Shown here in pieces: positions 1 to 8,879 of a stretch of 64,000 nucleotides of DNA (positions are counted from its first letter, which is position 1; each line of letters opens with the position of its first letter). Location: assembly GCA_001770775.1 (NCBI GenBank), contig MESA01000033.1:331927-395926 (forward strand), given 5' to 3'. The stretch is from Burkholderiales bacterium RIFCSPHIGHO2_12_FULL_63_20. GTDB lineage: Bacteria; Pseudomonadota; Gammaproteobacteria; Burkholderiales; Burkholderiaceae_C. The position numbers were made by a program, and so were the translations under genes. Below the pieces are notes generated by a model. That model ran no database searches and had not been told where the DNA came from. It saw only the letters and a list, made by a program, of their open reading frames with translations.

Positions 1-180
1 AACTTCAAGCACAGCATCTTCACGCTGTCGCGCCGCGCCAGTGGCGATTGTCAGTATCTGGATGCCGTCTCGCGACGGTGCACGGTGTACGAGCAGCGCC
101 CCAACACCTGCCGCAAACACCCCCAGGTCGGACCCCGGCCCGGTTACTGCCCGTACGGTGCGCGCGTGCAACGGCGCTGA
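1..180 (+). CDS. YkgJ-family cysteine-cluster protein, C-terminal fragment
   Basis: Frame 1 is open from the window edge to a TGA at 178-180, giving the last 59 residues of a protein whose start lies to the left. The fragment has spaced cysteines and the phrase CTVYEQRPNTCRKHP, which matches the C-terminal half of YkgJ/UPF0153 proteins, a family whose cysteine cluster (C..Y...RP..CR..P) is thought to bind zinc or iron-sulfur. No precise role is known for most members. The following gene is on the opposite strand, so this one ends its transcription unit here. The fragment is short, so the call rests on the cysteine pattern alone. Confidence 0.7.
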   Translation, partial: NFKHSIFTLSRRASGDCQYLDAVSRRCTVYEQRPNTCRKHPQVGPRPGYCPYGARVQRR

Positions 181-218
181 ACACGACGCGCCGTGCAAGG
201 CGTCGCCAAGGCGGGCCG

Positions 219-785
219 TCAGGGTTTTTCGTTCAGATACTGCTGCAGCAGGCTGAAGAAGCCGTCGTAGAACGACTCCTCCGAGATGGTCTCGACGCCG
301 ATCTTGACCATGGAGTCGCTGCTGGACATCAGCGGGATGGAGAGGGAGCCGATCGCGCTCAAACCCAGGCTGGCCGAGGTGTTGGCTTTCTTGAGGCCAT
401 AGCTTTCCTGCACGCCCGTGACGAAGGCCAGGCTCACCTGCCCCTGGGCATCTTCGGGCACACAGACCACGCGGATCAGCATCTTCAGATGCGACTCCAC
501 ATCGGGCTGGAAGTGCTTGGTGCCTTCCACCAGGTCCGGGCTGCTGCTGTTGACGATGTAGCCCTGGCTGAGCAGTGCCCGGCGGCCAGCCTCACAGGTC
601 TGAGCCGGGGTGGCGTCGATCAGGCGGGAGTAGGTTTCTGCGGCGCCAAATGCCTCGTGGCGCGCCGACGCGGGCTTGGGGACGCTGCCACAGCCGGACA
701 GCCACAGCACGCTCATCACCCCGCACCACCCTGCGCGGATCCACCTGGAGCGCCAAGGCTTGGAAAAATGAGAGAAGCGGATCAT
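219..785 (-). CDS. DUF2242-type lipoprotein
   Basis: This encodes a secreted lipoprotein of about 190 residues. A basic start (KPWRSRWIR) is followed by a hydrophobic stretch ending in the lipobox LSGC, so the mature protein should begin at that Cys and be lipid-anchored. The remainder (CEAGRRALLSQGY, EGTKHFQP, RVVCVP) resembles DUF2242 lipoproteins of beta-proteobacteria, which have no established function. The frame also allows a GTG at 821 and ATGs at 794, 791 and 785. None has a clear ribosome-binding site; I chose 785 because it gives a normal-length signal peptide. It lies about 70 bases downstream of the MFS transporter gene on the same strand and may share its transcript. Confidence 0.7.
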   Translation of the reverse strand: MIRFSHFSKPWRSRWIRAGWCGVMSVLWLSGCGSVPKPASARHEAFGAAETYSRLIDATPAQTCEAGRRALLSQGYIVNSSSPDLVEGTKHFQPDVESHLKMLIRVVCVPEDAQGQVSLAFVTGVQESYGLKKANTSASLGLSAIGSLSIPLMSSSDSMVKIGVETISEESFYDGFFSLLQQYLNEKP

Positions 786-854
786 GGGCATCATTGTCAG
801 CGTTGCGGGCCATCTTCGCACCGCATCGGGTATGGCCGTGTGTCAGACGCAGGC

Positions 855-2051
855 TCAGCGGGGCACGGTCGCATGCCTGGGGCGCCACCACAGCCCCAGC
901 AGCGTCACGCAGCAGAACGCGGCGCCGGCCAGAAAGGTGGACGAGGCGCCCCAGTGGTCCCACAACCAACCGGCCAGCACGCTGGCCACCAGCATGGCCA
1001 GGCCACTGACCAGGTTGAAGAAACCGTAGGCCGTGCCCCGCAGGTCCTTCGGTGCGGTGTCGGCCACCATGGTGGCCAGCAGGCCCTGCGTCATCCCCAT
1101 GTGGACACCCCACAGCGCCACGCCCACCAGCACGGTCGTCCAATGGTCGTTGTAGGCCAGGACCAGGTCGGCCATCAGCAGCACGACCAGCCCCGCGGCC
1201 AGCAGCGTCGTGTGGCTCACCCGGTCGGACAGGCGGCCGAAGGGGTAGGCGCTCAGGGCATAGACCACGTTCATGGCCACCATGACCAGCGGCACCCAGG
1301 CGATCGGGATACCGCCTTGCTGCGCGCGCAGCACGAGAAAGGCTTCGCTGAAGCGCGCCAGGGTGAACACGGCGCCGGTGCCCACCACCCACCAGTAAGC
1401 CGGGCCCAGGCGACGCAGGTTCTCGCGCCGGATGGGGTTGACGTTGCGCTCACCTTCATGGCGCGCGGGTTCTTGCACGCCGAAGCACAGCAGCAGCACG
1501 GCCAACACACCCGGGATGACGGCCACCCAGAACACTGCACGAAAATCATTGGCCCACCAGAGCATGAGGCCCACGGCCAGCAAAGGTCCGACAAAGGCCC
1601 CCACGGTGTCGAGCGACTGGCGCAATCCGAACGCCGCCCCGCGCATCTCAGGCGGGGCGATGTCGGCCACCAGGGCGTCGCGTGGCGCACCGCGCACGCC
1701 TTTGCCGACGCGGTCGAGCAGGCGTGCGGTCAGCACGATGCCCATGGTGGGCGCGAGAGCAAACAGGGGTTTGGTGAGGGCCCCCAGGGCGTAGCCGACC
1801 ACCGCGAGTGCCTTGCGCCGCCCCAGGTAGTCGCTGAGCGCCCCGGAGAAGACCTTGACGATCAAGGCCGTGGCCTCGGCCAGCCCTTCGATGAGGCCCA
1901 CGGTCAGGGCGCTGGCGCCCAGCACGCCCACCATGAACAGCGGCAGCAGGCTGTGGATCATCTCGGAGGAGATGTCCATCAACAGGCTGACAATGCCCAG
2001 CATCCAGACGCCGGACGGGATCTTGCGCAAGGGAGAGGGAGTGGAGGCCAT
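855..2051 (-). CDS. MFS transporter
   Basis: A polytopic inner-membrane protein with about 12 hydrophobic segments and major-facilitator motifs: DYLGRRKAL after helix 2 and GRLSDRVSHTTLL in the second half. The phrases DRVGKGVRGAPRDALVAD and APKDLRGTAYGFFNL are typical of a bacterial MFS subgroup with no defined substrate, sometimes annotated as drug or sugar exporters. The open frame runs upstream to 2246, but the first 65 codons are His/Thr/Pro-rich and do not look like protein. The ATG at 2051 (MASTPSPLRKIPSGVW) places the first membrane helix normally. The substrate cannot be told from sequence. Confidence 0.85.
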   Translation of the reverse strand: MASTPSPLRKIPSGVWMLGIVSLLMDISSEMIHSLLPLFMVGVLGASALTVGLIEGLAEATALIVKVFSGALSDYLGRRKALAVVGYALGALTKPLFALAPTMGIVLTARLLDRVGKGVRGAPRDALVADIAPPEMRGAAFGLRQSLDTVGAFVGPLLAVGLMLWWANDFRAVFWVAVIPGVLAVLLLCFGVQEPARHEGERNVNPIRRENLRRLGPAYWWVVGTGAVFTLARFSEAFLVLRAQQGGIPIAWVPLVMVAMNVVYALSAYPFGRLSDRVSHTTLLAAGLVVLLMADLVLAYNDHWTTVLVGVALWGVHMGMTQGLLATMVADTAPKDLRGTAYGFFNLVSGLAMLVASVLAGWLWDHWGASSTFLAGAAFCCVTLLGLWWRPRHATVPR

Positions 2052-2263
2052 GTGCGTGCCACAGAGATGCGTGCTGCAGATGGTATCCGGGCCGGTGTCC
2101 ACGTGGGTGTCTGAGCCGATGCCCGAGCAGGTGTCCGGATGCGTCATCAGGGTGATGGTGGGCTTAGGTAACATGTCGCCTCCGCACACACCTGCGCCTG
2201 GCGCCCGCTGAGTCACGGGCTGCCCCGCTGCCGCGCCCGCAGACACCCTGATCCCATCCCATC

Positions 2264-2887
2264 ATGAGCAAAGCCCCTCCTTCCCTGTCCCGCCGCATTT
2301 CGCTGGCGTTCGGCAGCTTCTTCGGCATCCTGTCGCGCCCGGAATTTGCAGCCGACGTGGACCGTTTGCGCACCGGCGGTGCGCCCGAAGCGCTCACGTC
2401 GCTGCCTCAGCCTGCGGCCCCCTCAGCGGCGCCGGCACCCGCGCCCGCCGCGAGCGCCCCGGCCGCCGCACCTGTGCCGCCGGTGGTCCCTGCGACGCTG
2501 AGGGAAGCCGACACCGCCGCCGCCCTGCAGTTGCTATCGTTGCTGCAGCGTGAGGCCCGTCTGGTCGACTTCGTTCAGGAAGATATCGCCGCCTACAGCG
2601 ATGCCGAAATCGGTGCCGCGGCCCGCGTGGTGCACGAAGGCTGCCGCAAGGTGCTGCGCGAGCATGTCAGCCTCGCCCCGGTCCGCGCCGAAAGCGAAGG
2701 CAGCCGCCTCACCCTGGCCGCCGGTTTTGACGCCGCGGCCGTGCGCCTGACCGGCAATGTGGTGGGCCAGGCACCGTTCACCGGCACGCTCGCCCACCGG
2801 GGCTGGCGCGCCACCGAGGTGCGCCTGCCGCAACTGGCCGAGGGGCATGACGCCCGCATCGTGGCGCAGGCCGAGGTGGAACTGTGA
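2264..2887 (+). CDS. DUF2760 domain protein, Hsp70-operon partner
   Basis: A 207-residue protein. The N-terminal 40 residues (RRISLAFGSFFGILSRPEF) look like an amphipathic or weakly hydrophobic segment. An Ala/Pro-rich linker of about 30 residues follows, then a compact C-terminal domain (ALQLLSLLQREARLVDFVQEDI through RIVAQAEVEL) matching DUF2760. Proteins with this domain are repeatedly found just upstream of atypical Hsp70 genes, as here. The stop codon overlaps the next start (2884) by 4 bases, so the two are translationally coupled. The function is unknown; the arrangement implies a cofactor or client-recruiting role for the two Hsp70-like proteins. Confidence 0.8.
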   Translation: MSKAPPSLSRRISLAFGSFFGILSRPEFAADVDRLRTGGAPEALTSLPQPAAPSAAPAPAPAASAPAAAPVPPVVPATLREADTAAALQLLSLLQREARLVDFVQEDIAAYSDAEIGAAARVVHEGCRKVLREHVSLAPVRAESEGSRLTLAAGFDAAAVRLTGNVVGQAPFTGTLAHRGWRATEVRLPQLAEGHDARIVAQAEVEL

Positions 2888-4755
2888 GCACCGCATCGCG
2901 CTACACCCTGGGCATCGACCTGGGCACCACGCACTGCGCCTTGTCGTGGGTGGACACGCAGGCCAGCGAGGGCGAGAAGGTGGTGCAAGGCGTCTTGCCC
3001 ATCCCGCAGTTGACCGCGCCGGGCGCTGTCGAGGCGCGTGACCTGTTGCCCTCGTTTCTGTATCTGCCGCATGCCAGCGAGTTCGCCCCGGGCGATCTGA
3101 ACCTGCCCTGGCCTGCAGAAGCGTCTTTTGCGGTGGGCGAGATGGCTCGTACGCGCGGCGCGGCCACGCCGATCCGCCTGGTCTCCAGTGCCAAGAGCTG
3201 GCTGTGCCACCCCGGAGTCGACCGTCGCGCCCCGATCCTGCCAGCCGATGCGCCGGCCGAGGTCGAGCGCGTGTCCCCACTGACCGCCTCGGTGCGCTAC
3301 CTGACGCATCTGCGCGATGCCTGGAACCAGGCGCACCCCGAAGCGCCGTTCGACGCGCAAGACATCACAGTCACCATCCCGGCCTCGTTCGACCCGGGCG
3401 CGCGTGAACTCACCGCCGAAGCGGCGCAGCAAGCGGGCTACCAGAATCTGACGCTGCTGGAGGAGCCGCAAGCGGCGCTGTACAGCTGGATCCAGCGCAG
3501 CCAAGGGCAGTGGCGCAAGGACGTGCAACGCGGCGACCTGATCCTGGTGATCGACGTGGGGGGCGGCACGACCGACCTGTCGCTGATTGCCGTGCTGGAG
3601 CGCGAAGGCAATCTGGAGCTGCAACGCGTGGCGGTGGGCGACCACATCCTGCTGGGCGGCGACAACATGGACCTGGCACTGGCCTATGGCGTGGCGCGCA
3701 AGCTGGCCGGCCAGGGCACGCAGCTGGACGCGTGGCAGACCCGGGCGCTGGCCCATGCCTGCCGCCAAGCCAAGGAGACGCTGCTGAGCGATGCCAGCGT
3801 GGCGTCGGTGCCGGTGGTGGTGCCCAGCCGCGGTTCCAAGCTGATCGGTGGCGCCATCCGCACCGAGGTCACGCGTGACGAGCTGACGCAAAGCCTGCTG
3901 GAAGGGTTCTTCCCGCAGGTGGCGGTGTCGGATGCGCCCCTCAGCCGTGCGCGTGGGGGCCTGACGCAGCTGGGCCTGCCCTATGCGCAGGATGCGGCCA
4001 TCACACGCCATCTGGGAGCTTTCCTGAGCCGCCAGCGTGATGCACTGGCCGAGATGAGTGGCTTCGAGGGCAGCTTGCCGGCCAGCGCCAGCTTCCTGCA
4101 CCCGACTGCGGTGCTGTTCAACGGCGGCGTGCTCAAGTCCAGCCTGTTGGCCGAGCGCGTGCTGAACACCCTCAATGGCTGGCTGAGCACCGAAGGGGCC
4201 GCCCCGGCGCGCCTGCTGGGTGGGGCCGATCTGGACCTGGCCGTGGCCCGCGGTGCCGCGTACTACGGCTATGTGCGGCGTGGGCGCGGCGTGCGCATCC
4301 GTGGCGGCACAGCGCAGGCGTACTACGTGGCGGTGGAATCGAACATGCCGGCCATCCCGGGCATGGAGCCGCCCATCCAGGCCCTGTGCCTGGCGCCCTT
4401 CGGCCTGGAAGAAGGCAGCGAGGCCGCCTTGCCCGAACAGGAATTCGGTCTGGTCGTGGGCGAGCCGGTGCGCTTTCGCTTCTTTGGCTCGTCGGTGCGG
4501 CGCCAGGACAGCGTGGGCACCCTGCTCGACTTCTGGGGGCCGGACGAGTTGCAGGAGTTGGCCGAGATCGAAGCCAGCCTGCCCGCTCAGGGTCGCACGG
4601 CGGGCGAGATCGTGCGCGTGCAATTGCATGCCCGGGTGACCGAAGCCGGTGTGCTGGAACTCGAAGCCCTGCCCGTGGGCAGCAGCGAGCGCTGGAAAAT
4701 CACCTTCGACGCACGCGCGGACAGCCGTTCTGACCAGCCCAGCACTGGCCTGTGA
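2884..4755 (+). CDS. Hsp70-family protein (first of a pair)
   Basis: A 623-residue actin-fold ATPase related to DnaK/HscC. The phosphate-1 motif GIDLGTTHCALSW lies at residues 9-21, the phosphate-2 motif DVGGGTTDLSL near 223, GGDNMDLALA near 259, and the adenosine-binding FNGGVLKSS near 414. The C-terminal part (from about residue 470) is a short beta-rich region and lacks the long helical lid and EEVD-like tail of DnaK, so substrate handling probably differs from the housekeeping chaperone. The GTG start at 2884 overlaps the DUF2760 stop, and the stop overlaps the next Hsp70 start by 4 bases. No J-domain protein or GrpE is nearby. Confidence 0.88.
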   Translation: MSTASRYTLGIDLGTTHCALSWVDTQASEGEKVVQGVLPIPQLTAPGAVEARDLLPSFLYLPHASEFAPGDLNLPWPAEASFAVGEMARTRGAATPIRLVSSAKSWLCHPGVDRRAPILPADAPAEVERVSPLTASVRYLTHLRDAWNQAHPEAPFDAQDITVTIPASFDPGARELTAEAAQQAGYQNLTLLEEPQAALYSWIQRSQGQWRKDVQRGDLILVIDVGGGTTDLSLIAVLEREGNLELQRVAVGDHILLGGDNMDLALAYGVARKLAGQGTQLDAWQTRALAHACRQAKETLLSDASVASVPVVVPSRGSKLIGGAIRTEVTRDELTQSLLEGFFPQVAVSDAPLSRARGGLTQLGLPYAQDAAITRHLGAFLSRQRDALAEMSGFEGSLPASASFLHPTAVLFNGGVLKSSLLAERVLNTLNGWLSTEGAAPARLLGGADLDLAVARGAAYYGYVRRGRGVRIRGGTAQAYYVAVESNMPAIPGMEPPIQALCLAPFGLEEGSEAALPEQEFGLVVGEPVRFRFFGSSVRRQDSVGTLLDFWGPDELQELAEIEASLPAQGRTAGEIVRVQLHARVTEAGVLELEALPVGSSERWKITFDARADSRSDQPSTGL

Positions 4756-7574
4756 GCGCACGCTACACCGTCGGGATCGACCTCGGCACCAGTCACACCG
4801 TGGTCGCGTACGCCGACCACGCGCAACTGGTATCGCAAGGGGATGACGCCATCCGTCTGTTCCCGATCCCGCAGCCGGTCGGGCCGGGCGAGGTGGCCGC
4901 ACGCGAGCTGCTGCCCTCGGTGCGTTACCACCCGGCGCCGGGTGAACTCGGGGCGGCCGATCTCGTCGCCTGCGCGGCCTCGTCCCCCGATGGGGTGCCT
5001 GCCGTGCTGGGCCATTACGCCCGCGAGCTGGGCGCCCAGGTGCCGGGACGTCTGGTCAGCAGCGCCAAGAGCTGGCTCTCGCACCCCGGTGTGGACCGCA
5101 CGGCGGCCATCCTGCCCTGGGGCGCGCCCGAGGACGTCCCCAAGGTCTCGCCCGTGGCGGCCAGCGCCAGCTATCTGGCCCATGTGCAAACGGCGTGGAA
5201 CACGCACTTCCCCGACGCGCCGCTGGCCGAACAGGACATCGTGCTCACCGTACCCGCCTCGTTCGACGAAGGCGCGCGCAGCCTCACCCTGGTTGCTGCG
5301 CAGCAGGCCGGCCTGAGCCTGAATCACCTTCGCCTGCTGGAAGAGCCCCAAGCCGCCTTCCACGACTGGCTGTTCCGCCACCGTGCCGACCTGAACAATG
5401 CGCTCGGCCCCGCCCGCCTGGTGCTGGTGTGCGACGTGGGCGGCGGCACCACGGACCTGACGCTGATCCAGGTGGCCCACGACGCGAATGGCCAGCCTCA
5501 GCTCACCCGCATCGGCGTGGGCGACCACCTGATGCTGGGTGGCGACAACATGGACCTGGCCCTGGCGCACCTGGTCGAGCGCCGCATGGGGCAACGCGCG
5601 CCCCTGTCGGCGGCTCGCCTGGCGCAACTGGTGCAACGCTGCCGCATCGCCAAGGAGCAGCTGCTGGCGGCCGACGCGCCCGAGCAGGTCAAGGTGACCT
5701 TGCTGGGCGGTGGCTCACAGTTGATCGGCGGCGCCAGCTCGGTGACGCTGCAGCGCGACGAGGTGCGGCAACTGATCGTCGACGGTTTCATGCCCCGCGA
5801 ACCCGCCACGACGCACCCGCGCCAACGCCGCGCCGGCATCGTCGAGTTCGGCCTGCCGTATCCCGCCGATGCCGCGATCACCCGTCATCTGGCGGCCTTT
5901 CTCAGCCGCCACGCCCAGGCCTCGCGGCAAGCGCTGGGGTCGGATCCGAACGACGCTGCGCCAGGCACCCTGCCCGTGCCCGACACCTTGCTGCTCAACG
6001 GCGGTGTCTTCCGCGCCCCGGTGCTGGCGCAGCGTCTGGTCGACACCTTGGGCGACTGGGCGGGCCACGCGGTGCAGGTGCTGCACAACGATGCGCCCGA
6101 TGTCGCCGTGGCACGCGGTGCCGTCGCCTACGCCCTGGTGCGCTCTGAGCGCGTGCCCGAGCTGGGCCGCGGCATTGGCGGCGGCTCGGCGCGCAGCTAC
6201 CTGCTGGTGCTGGACGATGCACAGGGCCAGCGGCGCGGCATCTGTGTGCTGCCACGCGGCACGCCAGAAAACACCGAGGTCGTCCTGCCCGAACGCACCT
6301 TTGCCCTGCGCCTGGGCCAGGCCGTGCGCTTCCACCTCGTCTCGTCGGTGGCCGACACACCCTGGCAAGCCGGCGAGCTGATCGACCTGGATGACGAGCG
6401 CTTCGTGCGCCTGCCCCCCATCACCACCGTGTTGCCCGCCCCGGCCGGCCAGCGCGCCCTGGATGTGCACGTGCAGCTGAGCGCCACCATGACCGAGGTG
6501 GGCACGCTGGAAGTGCACTGCGCCCGCACCGACGACCCCAGTCAACGCTGGCGGCTGGCCTTCGAGTTGCGTGGTGGCGCGGCGCAGCCCCAGCCTGAGG
6601 CTGCGGCATCGACCGACACACCGGTGCATCCACGCCTGCCCGAGGCGGTGGCCCTGATCGACCAGGTGTTCGGCACGCAATCCCAAGCGGTCGACGCCCG
6701 CACCGTGCGCCAACTGCGCGCACGCCTGGAACAGATGCTCGGCGCGCGTGACACTTGGGACCTGCCCCTGCTGCGCGCCCTGTTCGATGCCCTGTGGGCC
6801 CGCATGCGCCGACGCCGCCGCAGCGCCGAGCACGAACGGGTGTGGCTCAACCTGGCCGGCTACTGCCTGCGCCCCGGACTGGGCGCTCCGCTGGACAGCT
6901 GGCGCATCGAGCAAGTCTGGCCCCTGTTTGAACAAGGCATCCAGTACACGCAAGACAGCAACAACTGGTCTGAATGGTGGACGCTGTGGCGCCGTGCCGC
7001 CGGTGGGCTCGACTCGGCACAGCAACTGCAACTGCTGGAAGTGGTCGGCGAACACCTGATGTCTATCCAGCATGCCCGGCGTGACAAAGACCCTCTGCAG
7101 AGCAGCTACGACGACATGGTGCGCCTGGTGGCCTCGCTGGAACGTGTGCCGGCGGCCTATCGCGTGGAAGTCGGCAACTGGCTGGTGCAACGTCTGCAGA
7201 AGACGGGCGACAAGCCCCACACCTGGTGGGCCGTGGGGCGCCTGGGCGCACGCATCTCGCTCTACGGCAATGCGGAGAACGTGGTGCCGCCCGAGACAGC
7301 CAGCACCTGGCTGCAAGCGCTGCTGGACTTGGACTGGAAAGCCGTGGACCACGCGGCCTTTGCCGCCACCACCCTGGCACGCATGAGCGGCGACCGGGTG
7401 CGAGATGTGCCGGCGGAGTTGCGCGACACCGTGATCCAGCGCCTGCAGGCGATCCGTGCGCCTGAGACGTGGACGGCGATGGTGCGCGACGTCGTGGAGC
7501 TGGATGAGGCGGATCAGAAGCGAAGTTTTGGGGAGGCCCTGCCGGCGGGGTTGAGGTTGTTGGTGACGGCTTGA
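4752..7574 (+). CDS. Large Hsp70-family protein with DUF3731-like C-terminus
   Basis: A 940-residue protein. The first ~600 residues repeat the Hsp70 ATPase fold: GIDLGTSHTVVAYAD near residue 8, DVGGGTTDLTLI near 229, GGDNMDLALAHLVERRM near 266 and LNGGVFRAP near 416. Its wording closely parallels the preceding gene (SAKSWLSHPGVDR, EEPQAA), which suggests tandem duplication. The last ~320 residues (from PRLPEAVALIDQVFG) are helical and contain WNLPLLR-like and WARMRRRRRSAEHERVWLNLAGYCLRPG phrases seen in the DUF3731 extension of large Hsp70-like proteins. Third gene of a coupled operon. Its end converges with the glycosyltransferase at 7606 with only 31 bases between. Confidence 0.87.
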   Translation: MSARYTVGIDLGTSHTVVAYADHAQLVSQGDDAIRLFPIPQPVGPGEVAARELLPSVRYHPAPGELGAADLVACAASSPDGVPAVLGHYARELGAQVPGRLVSSAKSWLSHPGVDRTAAILPWGAPEDVPKVSPVAASASYLAHVQTAWNTHFPDAPLAEQDIVLTVPASFDEGARSLTLVAAQQAGLSLNHLRLLEEPQAAFHDWLFRHRADLNNALGPARLVLVCDVGGGTTDLTLIQVAHDANGQPQLTRIGVGDHLMLGGDNMDLALAHLVERRMGQRAPLSAARLAQLVQRCRIAKEQLLAADAPEQVKVTLLGGGSQLIGGASSVTLQRDEVRQLIVDGFMPREPATTHPRQRRAGIVEFGLPYPADAAITRHLAAFLSRHAQASRQALGSDPNDAAPGTLPVPDTLLLNGGVFRAPVLAQRLVDTLGDWAGHAVQVLHNDAPDVAVARGAVAYALVRSERVPELGRGIGGGSARSYLLVLDDAQGQRRGICVLPRGTPENTEVVLPERTFALRLGQAVRFHLVSSVADTPWQAGELIDLDDERFVRLPPITTVLPAPAGQRALDVHVQLSATMTEVGTLEVHCARTDDPSQRWRLAFELRGGAAQPQPEAAASTDTPVHPRLPEAVALIDQVFGTQSQAVDARTVRQLRARLEQMLGARDTWDLPLLRALFDALWARMRRRRRSAEHERVWLNLAGYCLRPGLGAPLDSWRIEQVWPLFEQGIQYTQDSNNWSEWWTLWRRAAGGLDSAQQLQLLEVVGEHLMSIQHARRDKDPLQSSYDDMVRLVASLERVPAAYRVEVGNWLVQRLQKTGDKPHTWWAVGRLGARISLYGNAENVVPPETASTWLQALLDLDWKAVDHAAFAATTLARMSGDRVRDVPAELRDTVIQRLQAIRAPETWTAMVRDVVELDEADQKRSFGEALPAGLRLLVTA

Positions 7575-7605
7575 TCAGCCCCGCACCACCCAACCCCGCT
7601 CAGCA

Positions 7606-8799
7606 TCAGGCCACAGGCCGCTCCGCCATATGCTTGGTGATGGACCGCAGGCAGTTGCCATATCGCTCGGCCATCACTGCCACGCCAAAATCGCGCAAAG
7701 CTCGCTCTCGGGCTTGTTGCGCCAGGGCTGATGCCCGCGAAGGATCACGCAGCAATTCCTCCAAGGCATGGGCCAGCGCCGCGGCATCGGCATGTGCCAC
7801 CAGTCTGCCATCCACGCCATCACGCAGCAATTCCTTGACACCCACCACGGCACTGCCCACCACCGCACAGCCAGCAGCCATCGCCTCGACCATCGCCAGG
7901 GGCATGCCCTCGTAATGCGTCGACAAGACGAAAACCTGATGTGACATCAGCAAGGCGGGCACGGTCGGGCAGTGCCCCAAAAACTGCACCTGCTGCGACA
8001 ACGCCAACTCCCGCACCAACTGCTCGGCGCGCTCCCGATACCGACGCTTGCCAACCCCTGCCAGCATCACGGGCGGCGTCAAACCGCGATCACGCAACAG
8101 CGCCACCGCACGAATCAAGGTCTCATGATCCTTCTGCCGAGCAAAGCGCGCTGACATCACGATGCCCGGCGTGCGATCTGCATAGGGCGTCGCATCAGCG
8201 GCCACAAAAGGCGCCAGCTTGATGCCGTTGGGAATTGCCATGGTGCGATCTGCAGGAAAACCCAATTCCAACAGGCGCTCCTTGACGCCCTCTGAGCAGC
8301 CGATGATTGCGGCCGTCCGCTGCGCCAGCCATTTCGCCTGCGCCAAGCGCCACCACGAATAGCGCTCGCGCGAATTGTGCTCAACATGAACCAAGGCTGG
8401 CACCTTGGCCCACAGCCCGGCATATCGCCCCCAAAGATGCTCGCTGAAGCCATGCGCCACCAGGACGTCAGGCTTGAACCTGCGACACACCCTCACCAAG
8501 TCCAGAACCGTCGCAATGTGCGACCAACCCTGGACCACCTCCACCGCCAAGCCCTCCTGCCGCAAGGCCTCCACACGCGCAGGATCCGCCTGACGCTTGC
8601 GCCGCAAGACCAGCAAGGCCTCCATGCCCGGGTCGGTCACGGCTGCTCGAACGAGCTCCACCGCCACCTGGGTGGCCCCAGAAAATCCACCCGTCACAAA
8701 ATGGATCACACGCAGCGGACGCCCTTCCGCACGAACGCCCACGCCGCTCTCCGAAGAATAGTTACCCACAGTCACAAGTCCATCAAGCCCAGCCGACAA
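7606..8799 (-). CDS. Glycosyltransferase, GT4/GT-B type
   Basis: A 397-residue GT-B glycosyltransferase. The N-terminal domain opens with LRVIHFVTGGFSGATQVAVEL, the usual acceptor-side Rossmann start with a Gly-rich loop. The C-terminal half carries the donor-binding pattern FVLSTHYEGMPLAMVEAMAAGCAVVGS, whose two glutamates match the EX7E motif of family GT4. The protein is cytoplasmic and probably transfers a sugar from a nucleotide donor to a lipid-linked glycan. Start choice is uncertain: 8799 (ATG) is the longest, while a GTG at 8742 has a GGAGAG four bases upstream and would trim a poorly conserved leader of 19 residues. It is divergently arranged to the heptosyltransferase-like gene at 8880. 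Confidence 0.88.
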   Translation of the reverse strand: MSAGLDGLVTVGNYSSESGVGVRAEGRPLRVIHFVTGGFSGATQVAVELVRAAVTDPGMEALLVLRRKRQADPARVEALRQEGLAVEVVQGWSHIATVLDLVRVCRRFKPDVLVAHGFSEHLWGRYAGLWAKVPALVHVEHNSRERYSWWRLAQAKWLAQRTAAIIGCSEGVKERLLELGFPADRTMAIPNGIKLAPFVAADATPYADRTPGIVMSARFARQKDHETLIRAVALLRDRGLTPPVMLAGVGKRRYRERAEQLVRELALSQQVQFLGHCPTVPALLMSHQVFVLSTHYEGMPLAMVEAMAAGCAVVGSAVVGVKELLRDGVDGRLVAHADAAALAHALEELLRDPSRASALAQQARERALRDFGVAVMAERYGNCLRSITKHMAERPVA

Positions 8800-8879
8800 G
8801 GATTGCCATCATGCGTCAAGATCGGCGCCAACGGCTGCTGGCTGATCTTTGAGCGCGGCATGCTGGCAAAATCTCGCCA

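Noticed and set aside
48-2114. A 688-codon plus-strand frame opposite the lipoprotein and MFS genes
   Set aside because: It is His/Gln/Gly-rich, low in hydrophobic core patterns, and antisense to two clearly real genes. This is a typical high-GC antisense open frame.
2593-4902. A 769-codon minus-strand frame opposite the Hsp70 genes
   Set aside because: Arg/Gln/His-rich with no family features, and antisense to an obvious Hsp70. A similar frame at 5715-7352 was rejected for the same reason.
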